Assembly (NCBI RefSeq): GCF_039555335.1
Contig: NC_092642.1
Span: forward strand, 19,658,382 to 19,722,381
Origin: Amphiura filiformis
Lineage: Eukaryota; Echinodermata; Ophiuroidea; Amphilepidida; Amphiuridae
DNA: 64,000 bases
Direction: 5' to 3'
This document shows, in pieces, positions 18,653 through 29,010 of the stretch. Position 1 is the first letter of the stretch; every line of letters begins with the position of its first letter. The notes below the pieces were generated by a model, which was given only the letters and a program-made list of their open reading frames with translations, had not been told where the DNA came from and made no database searches. The position numbers were made by a program, and so were the translations under genes.

Positions 18653-18851
18653 ATTAATGTGCACTCCTGGAATCCGCATCAGCAAGTGTCTACATGGCAT
18701 GTGGATTTGAGAAATGATTGTGTTTCTAGTGAGCGCATTTCTTGTAAGTGTTACAGTGTGTGTAGGGCGCTCATGGCACAATATCGTTTGCTCTCACTGT
18801 CGCACACAAGAGGGGATCACATTGATCCGCATCCCAGGAGTGAGCATTAAT
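18653..18851. mobile_element. ATTAATGTGCACTCCTGG inverted-repeat element
   Basis: ATTAATGTGCACTCCTGGAA pairs with CCCAGGAGTGAGCATTAAT, and AATCCGCATCA with TGATCCGCATC nearby. A second inner pair is GTGAGCGC against GGGCGCTCATGGC. About 200 bp, non-coding. Confidence 0.68.
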
Positions 18852-19550
18852 GCAGATCCTGCTTTCCTGTAAGTCACCTACTGTCTGAAAGTGCCAGTGG
18901 TATTACTCGTGTTCACATTTTGAGCAAACTTAAGCTGACATTAATAAACATTCCACAAATATTTTCCCTACTCCTACCGTGTGTCCACACCTAGCCTACT
19001 CCTAGCACTACACCGACCAGTTCCACCAAGCATTCACTTCTGGTCAACGTAAACATTGGCTACCACTTTAAATACGGTGTTTCCGTGACCTTTTTCAACC
19101 ATGCGAAATGTATTTTTTTAGTTCCACTCAAAAAAGGTCAAACTTACACCGGGTGCCAGGCGTAGCAGCATTCACATTGCATCATACGTCTGGCAGAGAT
19201 TACATCTAGCTCGCTGCTAGGTCGGACATAGTACGGTGACCATCGTTCACACTGCCTCTACTCCTGGCAGCACCTACCACTACTCCTAGCAACTAGCGCC
19301 GACCACCGGGCGTTGTCCGACAATGGCAACACAGCTATAGGTTCTTGAGATTGATTCAGTGATTACATTATACTCTACGTGCTAGCCATAGGCTTCTACA
19401 TAAAAAGTCCAAGTTTGAGATATTTTTCAAAATATCAAGAGCTATCTTAAGAACCACTTTTAAATCTGTGTTAATTTAAAAATTAAGTTTTTTTTAAACA
19501 AATGACCCAAGTGTGTGTACTGATATTTTGATGGTTTTTTTTATTTTACA
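18852..19550. other. Intron segment, nothing firmly recognised
   Basis: The stretch 18900-19320 has several CTCCTA/CCTAGCA phrases (CCTACTCCTAGCACTACACC, ACTACTCCTAGCAACTAGC) that hint at a degraded repeat. No ends or coding signal are seen. Confidence 0.35.
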
Positions 19551-19551
19551 G

Positions 19552-19621
19552 AGCTATAGATCAAGCCACTCAAGATCAAAAAGACAAATTCAGAGGCATA
19601 TATTCAGTTCTTGAAGTTAAT
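19552..19621 (+). CDS. Cadherin exon m: end of membrane-adjacent region
   Basis: It encodes AIDQATQDQKDKFRGIYSVL and EVN. Acceptor TTTATTTTACAG (or two bases later), donor AAT|GTAAGT. This matches the I-D-x-x-x-x-x-L/K-x-x-x-F-R-x-x-x-V-L-D/E-V segment before the transmembrane helix of cadherin-23-like proteins (from memory). The 5' phase does not fit exon l as written. Confidence 0.82.
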
Positions 19622-19698
19622 GTAAGTATTCCTGTTCAATAGTTTTTATCCTCCAATGATAAATGTAATTAAACATTTAAGTTACTTGAAGTATGTAC

Positions 19699-20029
19699 CC
19701 AGCAAACACAAAAAGGTTTTAAAACATTATAAACATGTTAAAATGCATTTTGATTTTGATCAAAACATTTTGGTAACATTCAGAAGTCGAGTTTATATAA
19801 AGGTCATGAAAACATTTTTGAAATGTTTAATATGAAAAACACCACAACAACATTTTAAAAATGTTGTCAAAATGTTACTGTAAAGTATTTTAGCAAACAT
19901 ATTTGGGAAATGATAACATTATGTTACAAAGTTTTCCAAAATATTATTTAAATGTTATTAAAACATTTTATACCCTTTGTATAACCTGACATTTGAATGT
20001 TTTCTGTAAAACATTTTATGTTCGCTGGG
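19699..20029. mobile_element. CCAGCAAACACA inverted-repeat element, copy 2
   Basis: It starts CCAGCAAACACAAAAAGG and ends ...TATGTTCGCTGGG; the interior is rich in AAAACATTTT/AAAATGTT like 1398-1697. Confidence 0.75.
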
Positions 20030-20099
20030 TAAGTCCATATTCAGAATTCTGAGATAACCATTAACTTCATACTTCTTTCTGTCTTAAGTTATTTCTGTC

Positions 20100-20335
20100 T
20101 TTCTTTTTATTCTCCCCTCCCCTCTCCTCTCCTCTCATCTCCTACTTTACTCTACTCTACTCTACTCTACTCTACTCTCTTTTTATTCTCCCCTCTCCTC
20201 TCCTCTCCACTCCTCTCCCCTCTCATCTTCTCTCCTCTCCTCTCTCCTCTCCTACTCTACTCTACTCTACACTACTCTACTCTACTATACTCTACTCTAC
20301 TCTACTCTACTCTCTTTTTATTCTCCCCTCCCCTC
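20100..20335. repeat. CTCTAC / CTCTCC microsatellite
   Basis: Repeated TCTAC and CTCTCC pentamers with two direct copies of TCTCTTTTTATTCTCCCCTC. It is a pyrimidine-rich tract ending about 65 bases before the acceptor of the transmembrane exon. Confidence 0.85.
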
Positions 20336-20399
20336 TTATATACCTCTTACTCTTACCATCATAGAACATAAATCTAATTTCTATTCGTTATTCCACCAG

Positions 20400-20524
20400 G
20401 TTGTATTTGAAGAAGAAAAGGGTATTGATCTGACCTTGATACAGTGGATATTCCTAGCATTTGCACTCACCTTCATGTTCTTGTTTGTGATTTTGGTAAT
20501 TGCATTCGTTTTCACAAGAAATGA
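20400..20524 (+). CDS. Cadherin exon n: transmembrane helix
   Basis: It encodes VVFEEEKGIDLTLIQWIFLA and FALTFMFLFVILVIAFVFTR then NE: about 24 consecutive hydrophobic residues bounded by acidic residues outside and TRNE, followed in the next exon by basic YRRK inside. Acceptor TATTCCACCAG, donor AATGA|GTAAGT. Length 125 bases. Confidence 0.93.
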
Positions 20525-20771
20525 GTAAGTAGATGTTGAAGTATAGACCTAAGAATGTAAATAGGAGATGCTGTAATGTAATTGGAAATCTACCATTTTG
20601 GATTGTCATTTATAGGGCTGAGACAGGAGAAATCCAAAATCAAGCAATAGCATCAGTGTCTTTGAACACATAGGTGTTGCAGAGGTTTATTCATGTAGAA
20701 TAGTGTATCATTTAATTGCACTTACTTTACTTATTAAAAGAACACAACTGTTGTTCTTCATGCTCTGGGTG

Positions 20772-21873
20772 TTAAGGCAGCTGTGTACTCTCAGACATGC
20801 ATGTAGTAAAAGTGCCATAACTTTGTAATTATTCACGCAAGACATATAAAAGTATACATTTTTATAAAGGCAATACATCAATGAATCTTAATATAAATAC
20901 AGATTTGGTGTAAAAACAACAATTATGAAGAAAATAACAAAAACGTGAGTTTTTGGCAATTTTTGTTCGGTACATCATAACAAAAAAACACTCTTTCCAA
21001 AAATGTTTGTTTTGTTTTTTTCTTAATCTTGAGACACCATTCCAAAAACGTTTTTTTTTAGTTTTTTGATATTGGCCTTATTTTTTGCGATATTGACCAT
21101 CATGGCATCAAAATGAACTTTTTAAATTCACAAACGCCTATTTGCACAAAATGATGCCCAAAATCGAAATAGACCAAAATATAAAAAAAATGAGAAAACC
21201 GTTTCTGAAGTCGATCATGCATTTATTTTGAGCATAATTGCTTACCTATAGATACTGTATTTATTGAGTTAGTACCTAAATCGTCATTTTACCGAGAAAA
21301 TGAACATTGAAATAAAGGCCGTTGAAGTTTAAAGTGGTCACATTTTGCACTTTGATCAAAGTTCACAGGAGAATGCGGCAGTTCTCGTTTTTCTACCTTA
21401 CATTACGTGAACATCAGGTAAATCCACAGCCCCTTGAGAAGTTTGGGCGAAATCTTGATGTTTAAATCGGGGAAAGAACTTGAAAAATTCACATTTTATC
21501 AGCTAAAACGGAGCCATTTGACCGCTAGGTTTTATGAAAACAGTGCTTCCGTGGCGCTTCCATAAGATGCGCCACGCATACAGATAAGCGCTATGCGTAT
21601 GCGTAGCGTATCTGTGCGTTAACATATTATGCGTCAAAAAAAGCGATGCGTTGTTGCGCGCCGATACCCCGATGGTACAACAAAGATTTTCTTTCCTTTT
21701 AAATTGCGGAAACGAGTGAAATAGTGAAATAAAATCCATAAAATAGAGCAGTTGGAGATAACAAATCTGGATTTTCTTTCCTTGTATTTATAAAAAACAT
21801 AACAAAGTAAATACATTTCAAAAAAGCTCAATTTCGCGAAAGAAACAATGTCTAGAGTACACAGCCGCGTTAA
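20772..21873. mobile_element. TTAA-flanked element T2, copy 1 (1.1 kb)
   Basis: TTAA + GGCAGCTGTGTACTCT at the left and the reverse of TTAA + CGCGGCTGTGTACTCT at the right. A same-orientation copy at 36624-37690 matches along its length (AAAGTATACATTTTTATAAA, TTGCACAAAATGATGCC, CTTTCCTTGTATTTATAAAA). Only short ORFs. A non-autonomous piggyBac-like element is the best reading. Confidence 0.8.
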
Positions 21874-22234
21874 TTGCCTCACTAGCTATGGATCGAGGTG
21901 CTTGGAGAAAATTTGTAGTTGACTACTCCGCAGTTGAATAAAATGAATGAAAAATGAAATGAATTCCTTTTAAAGATTTAAATCTAGGGCTACTTCCATT
22001 GTAAATGATTGATCTTGAAGTATTGAAGTAATGGGAATACCAGCTTTTTGGTAGTTTTGACAATGATCATGAAAATAATGATGATCCACATGATTACAAA
22101 CCAAATCGGGATTAAAATAATTATTATTTGAAATGCATTGTGGGACAGTTTTTTGCAGTTTTGGGACACACTGGTTTCTGACCTATCAGGGAAAATTGTT
22201 TGTAGTGCATACAAAATATTATTTCAAATGTTTT

Positions 22235-22345
22235 ACTAGAATGAAAGAAAAAAAAAAGAAAAACATTTCATAAAGTAATTATTTAAAATATTTTAAATGA
22301 TAACATTATTAAAATTATAAATGAATGAGTAATAATTAAAGCAAT
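22235..22345. other. AT-rich stretch
   Basis: Runs of A and AAATTATT-type sequence, nothing recognised. Confidence 0.4.
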
Positions 22346-22429
22346 TTCCCGATATGTCAGTTCAACATGTGCCAAAACAGCTTAAACCGTTCCACATTGC
22401 AATGCTTCAGGATTTTGTAAGGCCGCTTA

Positions 22430-22560
22430 ATACCATGATCATGGTGATGATAAATGGACTATGGTGATCGTGTTGATGACGATGGCATAAACTATAATGG
22501 TGGTGGTGGTAGTGTTGATGGATGATGATAATGCTGATGATGACAACAACATTGATACCA
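22430..22560. repeat. Degenerate GAT/GGT-rich microsatellite
   Basis: Loose repeats of ATGATGATGG, GGTGGTGGT and GATGATGATAATGCTGATGATGA. Similar GATGATGA stretches lie near 23190-23280. Confidence 0.65.
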
Positions 22561-22578
22561 ATGCCAATGAGCTCCAAT

Positions 22579-22848
22579 GGGCTAATCCATTTAAAGTCCA
22601 CACTCCCCTTTGGAAGATTTTGGAAATATCTTCCACAGAGGGAGTATGAATTTCAAATGGAATGATATTAAGCAGCTCCATTTGAAACTCACCTTGTGGA
22701 TATTCAGGTTGAATCTTTCTCAAAGGGTGCATGAAATTCAAATGGAGCTGCTTAATGTGCTCATTCCATTTGAAATTCATACTCCTTCAGTGGAAGATAC
22801 TTCCAAAATCTTCCACCAGTCAAGTGCTGATTTTAAACGGAATAGCCC
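22579..22848. mobile_element. GGGCTAATCC/GGAATAGCCC element R, copy 1
   Basis: GGGCTAATCCATTTAAA faces TTTTAAACGGAATAGCCC. Interior pairs such as GGAAGATTTTGGAAATATCTTCC and TCAAATGGAAT/ATTCCATTTGA are repeated. Relatives lie at 27368-27538 and 55556-56146. Confidence 0.72.
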
Positions 22849-23310
22849 AATTACGAGGATGATATGACAGCAAAGATGATGGTGATAAGGCCCCCCAAAA
22901 AGATTGTTTGCTTGTCCTCTACAACTTTTTCAGAATTGGGGCGGTCGGTTGGGATTTTAAAAAAAAATTAAAGGTCATAGCCAAAACATGACTGTATGCC
23001 TTTAATTAGCTTCATGAATAGCCCAAATAGTTGTGAATTGGGATATTTCTCTACTGTATACCACTTCATTCATGTTTTTGAAACAGTATAGAAGTGTGTA
23101 GAAACTGTAAAAAACTTTTCAGGATGTCAAAAATGGGGGATAAAAAACCCAACTTTTTCTGGAATTTCCAAAATTAGGGTCGGTATTCACAATGACAATG
23201 TAGATGATAAGAATGTTGATAATGATGTAGTGGACAGCGATGATGAGTACAATGAGGATGATGATGTAGCAGCATCAGCACAAAGATTGATGGCTCAATT
23301 TTCCCAGTTA

Positions 23311-23500
23311 CTATGGACCACAATGGCCTCATCCCAATGGCATTGTTCAATAACCTCAATTAAACACTCATAGTGCAAAGTTCGATCTCAAGTTGCAGAG
23401 TATAAGTTTCTGTACCCAAATATTCAAAGGTCATTCAACGAATGTACAAATGCATTGGGATTAAAGAACTGTGCACTGATAGATGAACATGTTGTCAGTG
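23311..23500 (+). repeat. Dispersed repeat K, copy 2
   Basis: GGACCACAATGGCCTCATCC, CAATAACCTCAATTAAACAC and AGGTCATTCAACGAATGTAC match 14648-14850 in order. Confidence 0.75.
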
Positions 23501-23776
23501 GCATAGCTGGGATTTTTCCAAGGTGGCAAGCCTGTATGGGGCAGGGGCCTAAATCCACCAAATTTCCCTGCACTTGGGGGGGGGGCCGAATAGACAATTT
23601 TTGCAAGGCTTATTGATAATAATCGTATGGTATTGCATATCATATGGATTCCCCATCTCTCTGCCCCTCCTCTCTCTCTCCCTCCTTTTTCCTCTTTTTT
23701 CCTTGCACTAGGGGCGGGGCCCAAATAGGCAATTTTACCAGATTGCCCCCTGCCCCCTGACAGCTACACCACTGCA
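23496..23776. mobile_element. CAGTGGCATAGCTGG foldback-type element
   Basis: It begins CAGTGGCATAGCTGGGA and ends CAGCTACACCACTGC. Interior GGGGCCxAAATAG-AATTTT phrases occur twice (near 23585 and 23715) around a CTCTCTCCCTCC tract. Confidence 0.65.
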
Positions 23777-23855
23777 TGTTGAGTGTTCTTCAGCTGGTTA
23801 AGGTTAAGTTTATATAAAAGTTACCAACTATTACTATACTGTTATCATATTACAG

Positions 23856-23954
23856 CTACAGAAGAAAGTTACGTGCTGCTACAGCAGGAATGATGGGCAC
23901 CAGTAAACCTATCCAGCAAACAGTTGTACCAGGCACAAACAAGTTTGCTACAGC
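23856..23954 (+). CDS. Cadherin exon o: juxtamembrane cytoplasmic segment
   Basis: It encodes YRRKLRAATAGMMGTSKPIQ then QTVVPGTNKFATA. The basic YRRKLRA follows the membrane helix; PGTNKF is a conserved-looking cytoplasmic motif of cadherin-23-type tails. Acceptor ATCATATTACAG, donor CAGC|GTAAGT. Length 99 bases. Confidence 0.9.
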
Positions 23955-24545
23955 GTAAGTTATACACACACACGCCCAGGCCCGTAGTCGGGGGTGCGGT
24001 TGTGAAAAAAGGCAACAGTTCTGCTTTGTCTGTAAAAAAATAATAAATTGGGCCCAAAATGTTACCCAATTCATAAACTTTCTGTGAAATAAATTTTTCG
24101 AAGTTCAAAAGTCCTCCTTGGGGTGGTGTCATGCCAAATCCTCAAAAAACTTAATACTGAACATGTCCTCACAAGGTCAATGCTCAGAGGATGCTAGCTG
24201 TATGTAGAGGGCGTAGTAGGGTATAGGCCCTCAGTGTTTTTTGACGTTTGTGATCTATTGATACTGTCCAGCAAGCATGTCCATGTTCCCATTTGTCCCC
24301 AGTTACACTGCAATTTATGATGTGTTTATCTTGGAATGACTGTAGATTGAATGACTCAGTGTGTTTACACACACCCTATACTACTTCAACCTAGAAGTAC
24401 AAACCAAATCTGTGGCTTTGTGGGGTCGATGCTTTGCGTCACGTGTTGACCGTTAATATTATTTGGATTCCCCTTTAAACCTCCCTGGCATAAATCCTGA
24501 ATGGCGGCCTTATAAGGCATTCATATTGCAAACTTACCAAAACCC

Positions 24546-24600
24546 TGTAAGGGAACAAACCAAAAGATCAATGATATTTGGGGGTAAAAAGTGTCAATTA
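24546..24600 (+). repeat. AAGGGAACAAACCAAAAGATC element end, solo
   Basis: TAAGGGAACAAACCAAAAGA + TCAATGAT matches both termini of the element at 42441-42679. Here only one end is seen. Confidence 0.6.
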
Positions 24601-25375
24601 CCTTTCTCCTCTGCTCTTTAAAATATCAATGTTGTTTTAGCTTTGTTTTAACCCACATCTGCTTTTGTCTTAAGTTTTTGTTTAAATCCTAAAAAAGGGA
24701 GGAAAAGAGTCAAGTATGATCTTAAGGACCACTTACCGAAGAGTGAAAATTTCAATCTTTGAAAAGAAGTGGAAGTAGCATGAATCTCAATTCCATGTTG
24801 AAAAGTGTAATTGTAGTAAAGATTTTATATTTTGTAAATTGTTGAGAGTATATAGGGTTCACCCGTCATCGAAATGTGGTGTACTTATTTCACTCTCTCT
24901 TTTTTCCACTCTTTTCGGAGTGGTCCGTCAGATGAATTGCACTCTTTTACATTTAGAAACTGCGGGAGGGAGGGGTCAGCTATACATGACATATTATTTC
25001 TACATAGATGCGCTAGAAAAAAGAATTTAATAGTGTATGAACTATGCAAATAACCACTTTCTTGCTCCACAATGTATCAGGAACTATTTGAACTAACCCT
25101 TTGTTATGCTAAATAGCCTTCCCAATTTTAGGCGTTGAAGGCCACACTCTCCATACCTCAGTAAACATCAAAAGAGAATCTAGCTGTTTTCCATGTTAAA
25201 AAATGACACAGAATTTCTAGCGCACTTGTGTATAATATTTGTGTGATGAAAATGACACTAGTTTTATTTATAGGACATTCTCAATCTTTTTGGTTGTTTC
25301 CTAAGACAGACAAGCTTATTAGTATTACAAGTAAATTGCATAAAATGAATTGCTATATTCATGTCATCCTTGCAG
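24601..25375. other. Intron segment, nothing recognised
   Basis: No repeat ends, tRNA-like boxes or coding signal recognised. Confidence 0.45.
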
Positions 25376-25444
25376 GTCCAATCCTGTGTTTAATGGAAAA
25401 CCACCACAGTTCCCAGAATTGGACACAGAGAGTACAGATACTGG
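25376..25444 (+). CDS. Cadherin exon p: cytoplasmic SNPVF motif
   Basis: It encodes SNPVFNGKPPQFPELDTEST then DTG. S/A-NPV-F/W is the tail motif shared with cadherin-23-like proteins. Acceptor CATCCTTGCAG, donor ACTGG|GTAAGT. Length 69 bases, one in and two out. Confidence 0.9.
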
Positions 25445-25781
25445 GTAAGTGCAGACTGACCTCACTGGTCTATGTCCTAGCAGGTGTTTCAACTTGGAAA
25501 TGATGGAGGTGTGGGAACAATAGTACTAGGTCCTGAAAAAAGGGTCATTTAATGAATTGGACTCTTCACAAATAGTGAAAAATGTTGTTGAAATATAAAT
25601 TTTAGCAAATTTTTGATATAAAAACCTCAATAAGACTAAATTTAATAAAACTGTAGATATTTTGAAACAAAATCCAGTCTTAGTTTTAGAGGGATCATTT
25701 GGTAAGAGATTTGACCTATACCTATAGTTTCTACTTTTAAACAGTTATTGTTTAACAATTTCTTGTTTTTACCAATTACAG

Positions 25782-25962
25782 AGAGTCAGCGGGTGGCAGT
25801 GAAGAACAGGAGATGACAGTGAACCTATATGATGATGAAAGTGACCACAGCAAGCTTGATCCAAGCCAGGCTGCAGACGACGATAAAATGTTATCGGCCT
25901 TATTTGAAGACTGGGACATGTCTAAAAAAGGACTTGATAATATTGATGTCACTGATGTCTGA
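25782..25962 (+). CDS. Cadherin terminal exon q: acidic tail, PDZ ligand, stop
   Basis: It encodes ESAGGSEEQEMTVNLYDDES, an acidic stretch, MLSALFEDWDMSKKG and a C-terminal VTDV before TGA at 25960. T-x-V at the end fits a class I PDZ-domain ligand (established motif). The acceptor TTTTTACCAATTACAG completes the glycine from exon p. The tail totals about 117 residues, much shorter than vertebrate cadherin-23's. Confidence 0.92.
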
Positions 25963-26210
25963 TTAGAGTTACTGTTGTATAGAGAGTGTATGATATTGTT
26001 TTGTAGAATTGGAAGCAGGTCAAATTTATCCTGAGATGTGAAAATTGTTACTATCATCTGAGTTGTACAAATTCAACTACTTTAATACGTGATTTGACAC
26101 CAAAAAGTCTCAACTAAGATGACTGTTTGCAGGTCAAGATGTGAATGAAAACTGAAAGGAACCTAATGCCCCATATGCCTGAAATCAACAACAAAAAATA
26201 TTAAGGCATG
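25963..26210 (+). other. Probable 3' untranslated region start
   Basis: AT-rich sequence directly after the cadherin stop. The 3' end is not clear. AATAAA hexamers seen at 29243 and 29309 are far downstream, beyond several inserted elements. Confidence 0.5.
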
Positions 26211-26216
26211 GCCAAA

Positions 26217-26440
26217 CCAGTGGTGGCACTACGGGGTGAGCAGGGGATGTTCCCCCATATTTTTCTTGCCCCCCCCCCATTTTCCCCCACCCACTTCTGA
26301 GGCAAAACATACAAATTTATATAAATTTCCACTTTTTGTGGCAATTTTGCATAAAATTTGTTGATTTTGCCCCCCTAAAATTCACTTTTCCCCCTTATGC
26401 CCCCATGCCCCCCTACCCCCATTCCTGGTGCCGCCACTGG
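26217..26440. mobile_element. CCAGTGGTGGCAC element W, copy 1, with GCCAAA duplication
   Basis: CCAGTGGTGGCACTACG faces TGGTGCCGCCACTGG. GCCAAA lies at 26211-26216 and 26441-26446 as target duplication. The interior is C-rich (TTTTTCTTGCCCCCC, CCACTTTTTGTGGCAATTTT) and shared with 31843-32000. Confidence 0.78.
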
Positions 26441-26502
26441 GCCAAATATACTAGCTATTGAATTCTGCTCACAAGTAAATCATTTGCATATTGGTTATTA
26501 TA

Positions 26503-26590
26503 GACCAGGGCTTTCCAAACTTTTTTTTCCTGTGACCCAAATTTTGTAAGAAAAAATATGAGATGACCCATAGCATAATACAAATGCTGT
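26503..26590. repeat. hAT-like element end
   Basis: GACCAGGGCTTTCCAAACTT + T-run + CCTGTGACCCAAATTTTG resembles the 5' end of many animal hAT elements (from memory). No matching end identified. Confidence 0.4.
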
Positions 26591-26591
26591 T

Positions 26592-27030
26592 ATGCGACTG
26601 TCAGTTGCAGTCCCTGCTCCCCAGGACCTGGGGATAGCGGGGACTTATGCAGGGACGTAATTTTGGAAGCTGTTACAAACATGTAATAGTCCCGGCTAAG
26701 TCCCTGCGGGGCGGGCGATATTTTCTTGTACATCCCCGGGCAAGTCCCTGCCCCTAACCCCGGGGCAACTGCCAAAAAGATCACAAAATGTGCATGAATT
26801 CCGAGACTCAAATCATAATATCAAAGAACCTGGTAAATGCATAGAACAGATCAGTGTTTCCCCCGCTTACAACTCTGCACAGTTGGGATGACTCCTTTAT
26901 AACGTCCTGGGTAGATCCCCGGCCCTTTCGAGATGCATTACATCCCCGTATAAGTCCCGGCAGTGCGGGGACCCAATGAGCTGCTATTGCCCGGGTTCCG
27001 GGGGCGGGGACTGCAATTGACAGGCGCATT
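26592..27030. mobile_element. ATGCGxCTGTCARTTGCAGTCCC inverted-repeat element
   Basis: ATGCGACTGTCAGTTGCAG at the left pairs with CTGCAATTGACAGGCGCAT at the right. GGACTTATGCAGGGACG and CCCCGTATAAGTCCCGG extend the pairing inside. GC-rich interior; no coding sequence. Confidence 0.75.
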
Positions 27031-27367
27031 ACTAAGACATCCCAAAAGTGGCATACCCGGCAAAAGTTCCAAAGGGGCATAGTTTCCAATTTGACCCGCT
27101 GAGAATGACTGTATATACGGGGACAAAATATGTACAAAGCGCATGCATGGACATTTCAATTTTAATGCTTAAATTGGTCAAAATGGGGCACATGACCAAT
27201 ATGATTGTTCCCTACACAAAATGCACAGAGATGTAATTATTTTTTATTTTTCCGGCAAGTCCCGCAACCCCACAGTTATATTTTGCCAAATTTGATGGAA
27301 AATATTTGCATTATTCATGTTCTTTGAGGACCGTAGTTGGGCTATCATCAGGTCATAATCAAAAGTT

Positions 27368-27538
27368 GGGCTATTCCAGTTGAAATTCACATACCCCCTG
27401 TGGAAAACATGACCTTAATCTTCCATGCAGTGAGTGTGAATTTCAAATGGGGTAACTCCATTTGAAATCTACACCCCTATGTAGGAGATTAAGGGCATGT
27501 CTTCCATAGGGGTGTATGGATTTTAATTGGAATAGCCT
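27368..27538. mobile_element. Element R, copy 2
   Basis: GGGCTATTCCAGTTGAAATT faces TTTTAATTGGAATAGCC. The interior shares CATGTCTTCCATAGGGGTGT and CTCCATTTGAAATCTACACC with the copy at 55556-56146. Confidence 0.75.
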
Positions 27539-27654
27539 GTTGTGACTACTGCTAATAGTCGTGATTATGACTATTAAATAGTCAACGGAGTTGTGCAGTC
27601 CTGCTATTATCACACAAGTTATTTTGATTGATATGCAAACCAGTAGCAGATCTG

Positions 27655-27955
27655 GGGGTACTCAAATGTTGAAAGTGGACCCATCGATATACCAAAAGTC
27701 AACATTTTCAGCCCAATTTTAACACAAATTGTCTTTGTTTTTACAGCTTTTGCCCAATATGTTTGGGAAATTTTTGTTACAGTTTTCCCAAAAAATTAAG
27801 AAAATTTTGAAAAAAGGACCTATCAATATCCTGAAATTGGCCTAGAAAAGGGGGGTCATTGATATGACCCTCCTATTTGATATATCAAAAGGCTAAAAAT
27901 GATACCCATGTTTGCAGTAAGACCCTCTATGGTCAATTGTACAGAGTACCCCCCC
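27655..27955 (+). repeat. GGGGTACTCAAAT repeat, longer copy
   Basis: It begins GGGGGTACTCAAATG, contains GAAAGTGGACCCATCGATAT, AGAAAAGGGGGGTCATTGAT and ACCCTCTATGGTCAATTGTA, and ends in AGAGTACCCCCCC, the inverted end of its start. Confidence 0.7.
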
Positions 27956-28800
27956 TTGTGTAGCAAGTTGTATTAGGGGGACTGCCGCCGTATTTTTTGA
28001 GGTCCTATTAGCTCCTCTGCCCTTTGTATTTTGACCATCCTCGCTGCAGATGATTGTATCATCAAAGGGATTTAGTTTGGGGCAGTGATATTCAGAGTGG
28101 GTTCAAAATTTTACTTAAAGTGGACATTTCCTGATTTGCCCAAAATATTTTTAGCAGTAGTTTTATTGAAAACATTTGTGGCAAAAATACCAAACCCTCT
28201 TTTGTTAATTTATTAATTACTAGTTTGTCCTGTATTTTCATGTTTTTAGAGTGTGTATTCTTTTTTTGTCTTTGTATTTAAATTCTTTGCATCTACATAT
28301 ATGGCACATAATCAAATAGACATTGTACTTTTTGTATGCGTTTAAATTTTCGGCAAAGGATCATTCTGTATGAATAATGATTTTGTCTTTTGTCCTTACA
28401 CAGAAGTTGTAAGAATTATGATATATTTATAATGTACAAACATGTTTGAATCATGGGGATTTTTCTCACAATTAGAACCCCACAGTCAATTATTGCAATT
28501 TTATACAAATATAAATTTAAAAATGTGTTTCTGTGATAAACCCCTCAAATTTGTACACCTTTTTTACTCCTATCTCAGTAAGTTACACACAGCGGTTATT
28601 GATTAGAAAATAATAAGTGTGCGTTATCTATTTAGGGGTCATTGCGTGAAATTGGAGGGGTTTGTTTTGGGCCAAACTAATTTTCAGAGGGAGCACTCCC
28701 GATGAAAAATACTGATGCCCAACACAAACCCCTATGATTTCATGCAATGACTAAAATAGTGCAAAATTATTAATGTCATTCATTACCACCATTATTTTGT
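27956..28800. other. Region without recognised features
   Basis: AT-rich; the longest runs are simple A/T. TTTAGGGGTCATTGCGTGAA and ATTTCATGCAATGACTAAA (28630-28755) face each other and may be a small degraded foldback. Confidence 0.4.
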
Positions 28801-28804
28801 TTAA

Positions 28805-29010
28805 CCCCATGAGAACTACCTGCCGATTGGCCAAAAAGAAGTTTTCATTATCAATTGGACCAATCAGCAACATTGTTAGAATAATTTCACCACACAAAAA
28901 AATTGGGGTGAATTATTTGCAAAACTCAATTCTGATTGGTGATTAAAGTGAAGATATCATGTAATTGACCAATCAGTGGCAATGTCAGATCGGCAGGTAG
29001 TGCTCAGGGG
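28805..29010. mobile_element. CCCCATGAGAACTACCTGCCGAT element with CCAAT motifs
   Basis: CCCCATGAGAACTACCTGCC pairs with GGCAGGTAGTGCTCAGGGG. The interior holds GGACCAATCAGCAAC, CTGATTGGTGATT, GACCAATCAGTGG and CCGATTGGCC, four CCAAT cores in about 180 bp. Non-coding. Confidence 0.75.

Larger units (their letters stand above)
335..25962 (+). other. CDH23-like: Cadherin-23-like gene, 3' part (at least 17 coding exons)
   Basis: This spliced gene encodes a large calcium-dependent adhesion receptor; its 5' exons lie before the window. Seen: EC-repeat signatures (LDRE, DVND, NDTNDNSPVF, DVNDNPPEF, AxD) in successive exons. After the last EC comes a region without DxND motifs (exons 15401-19621), one hydrophobic segment (exon 20400-20524) followed by FTRNE and YRRK, then a tail with PGTNKFATASNPVF and a C-terminal VTDV. 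In cadherin-23 the membrane-adjacent domain, the NKY/F...ANPVW-type tail motif and a PDZ-binding C-terminus have the same order; that comparison is from memory. All exon phases join except where noted: a one-base deletion in the exon at 7446, and no consistent donor for the exon at 17206. It could be a working gene with assembly indels or a recent pseudogene. Other long invertebrate cadherins (Cad87A/Cad99C-like) are alternatives. Confidence 0.85.
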
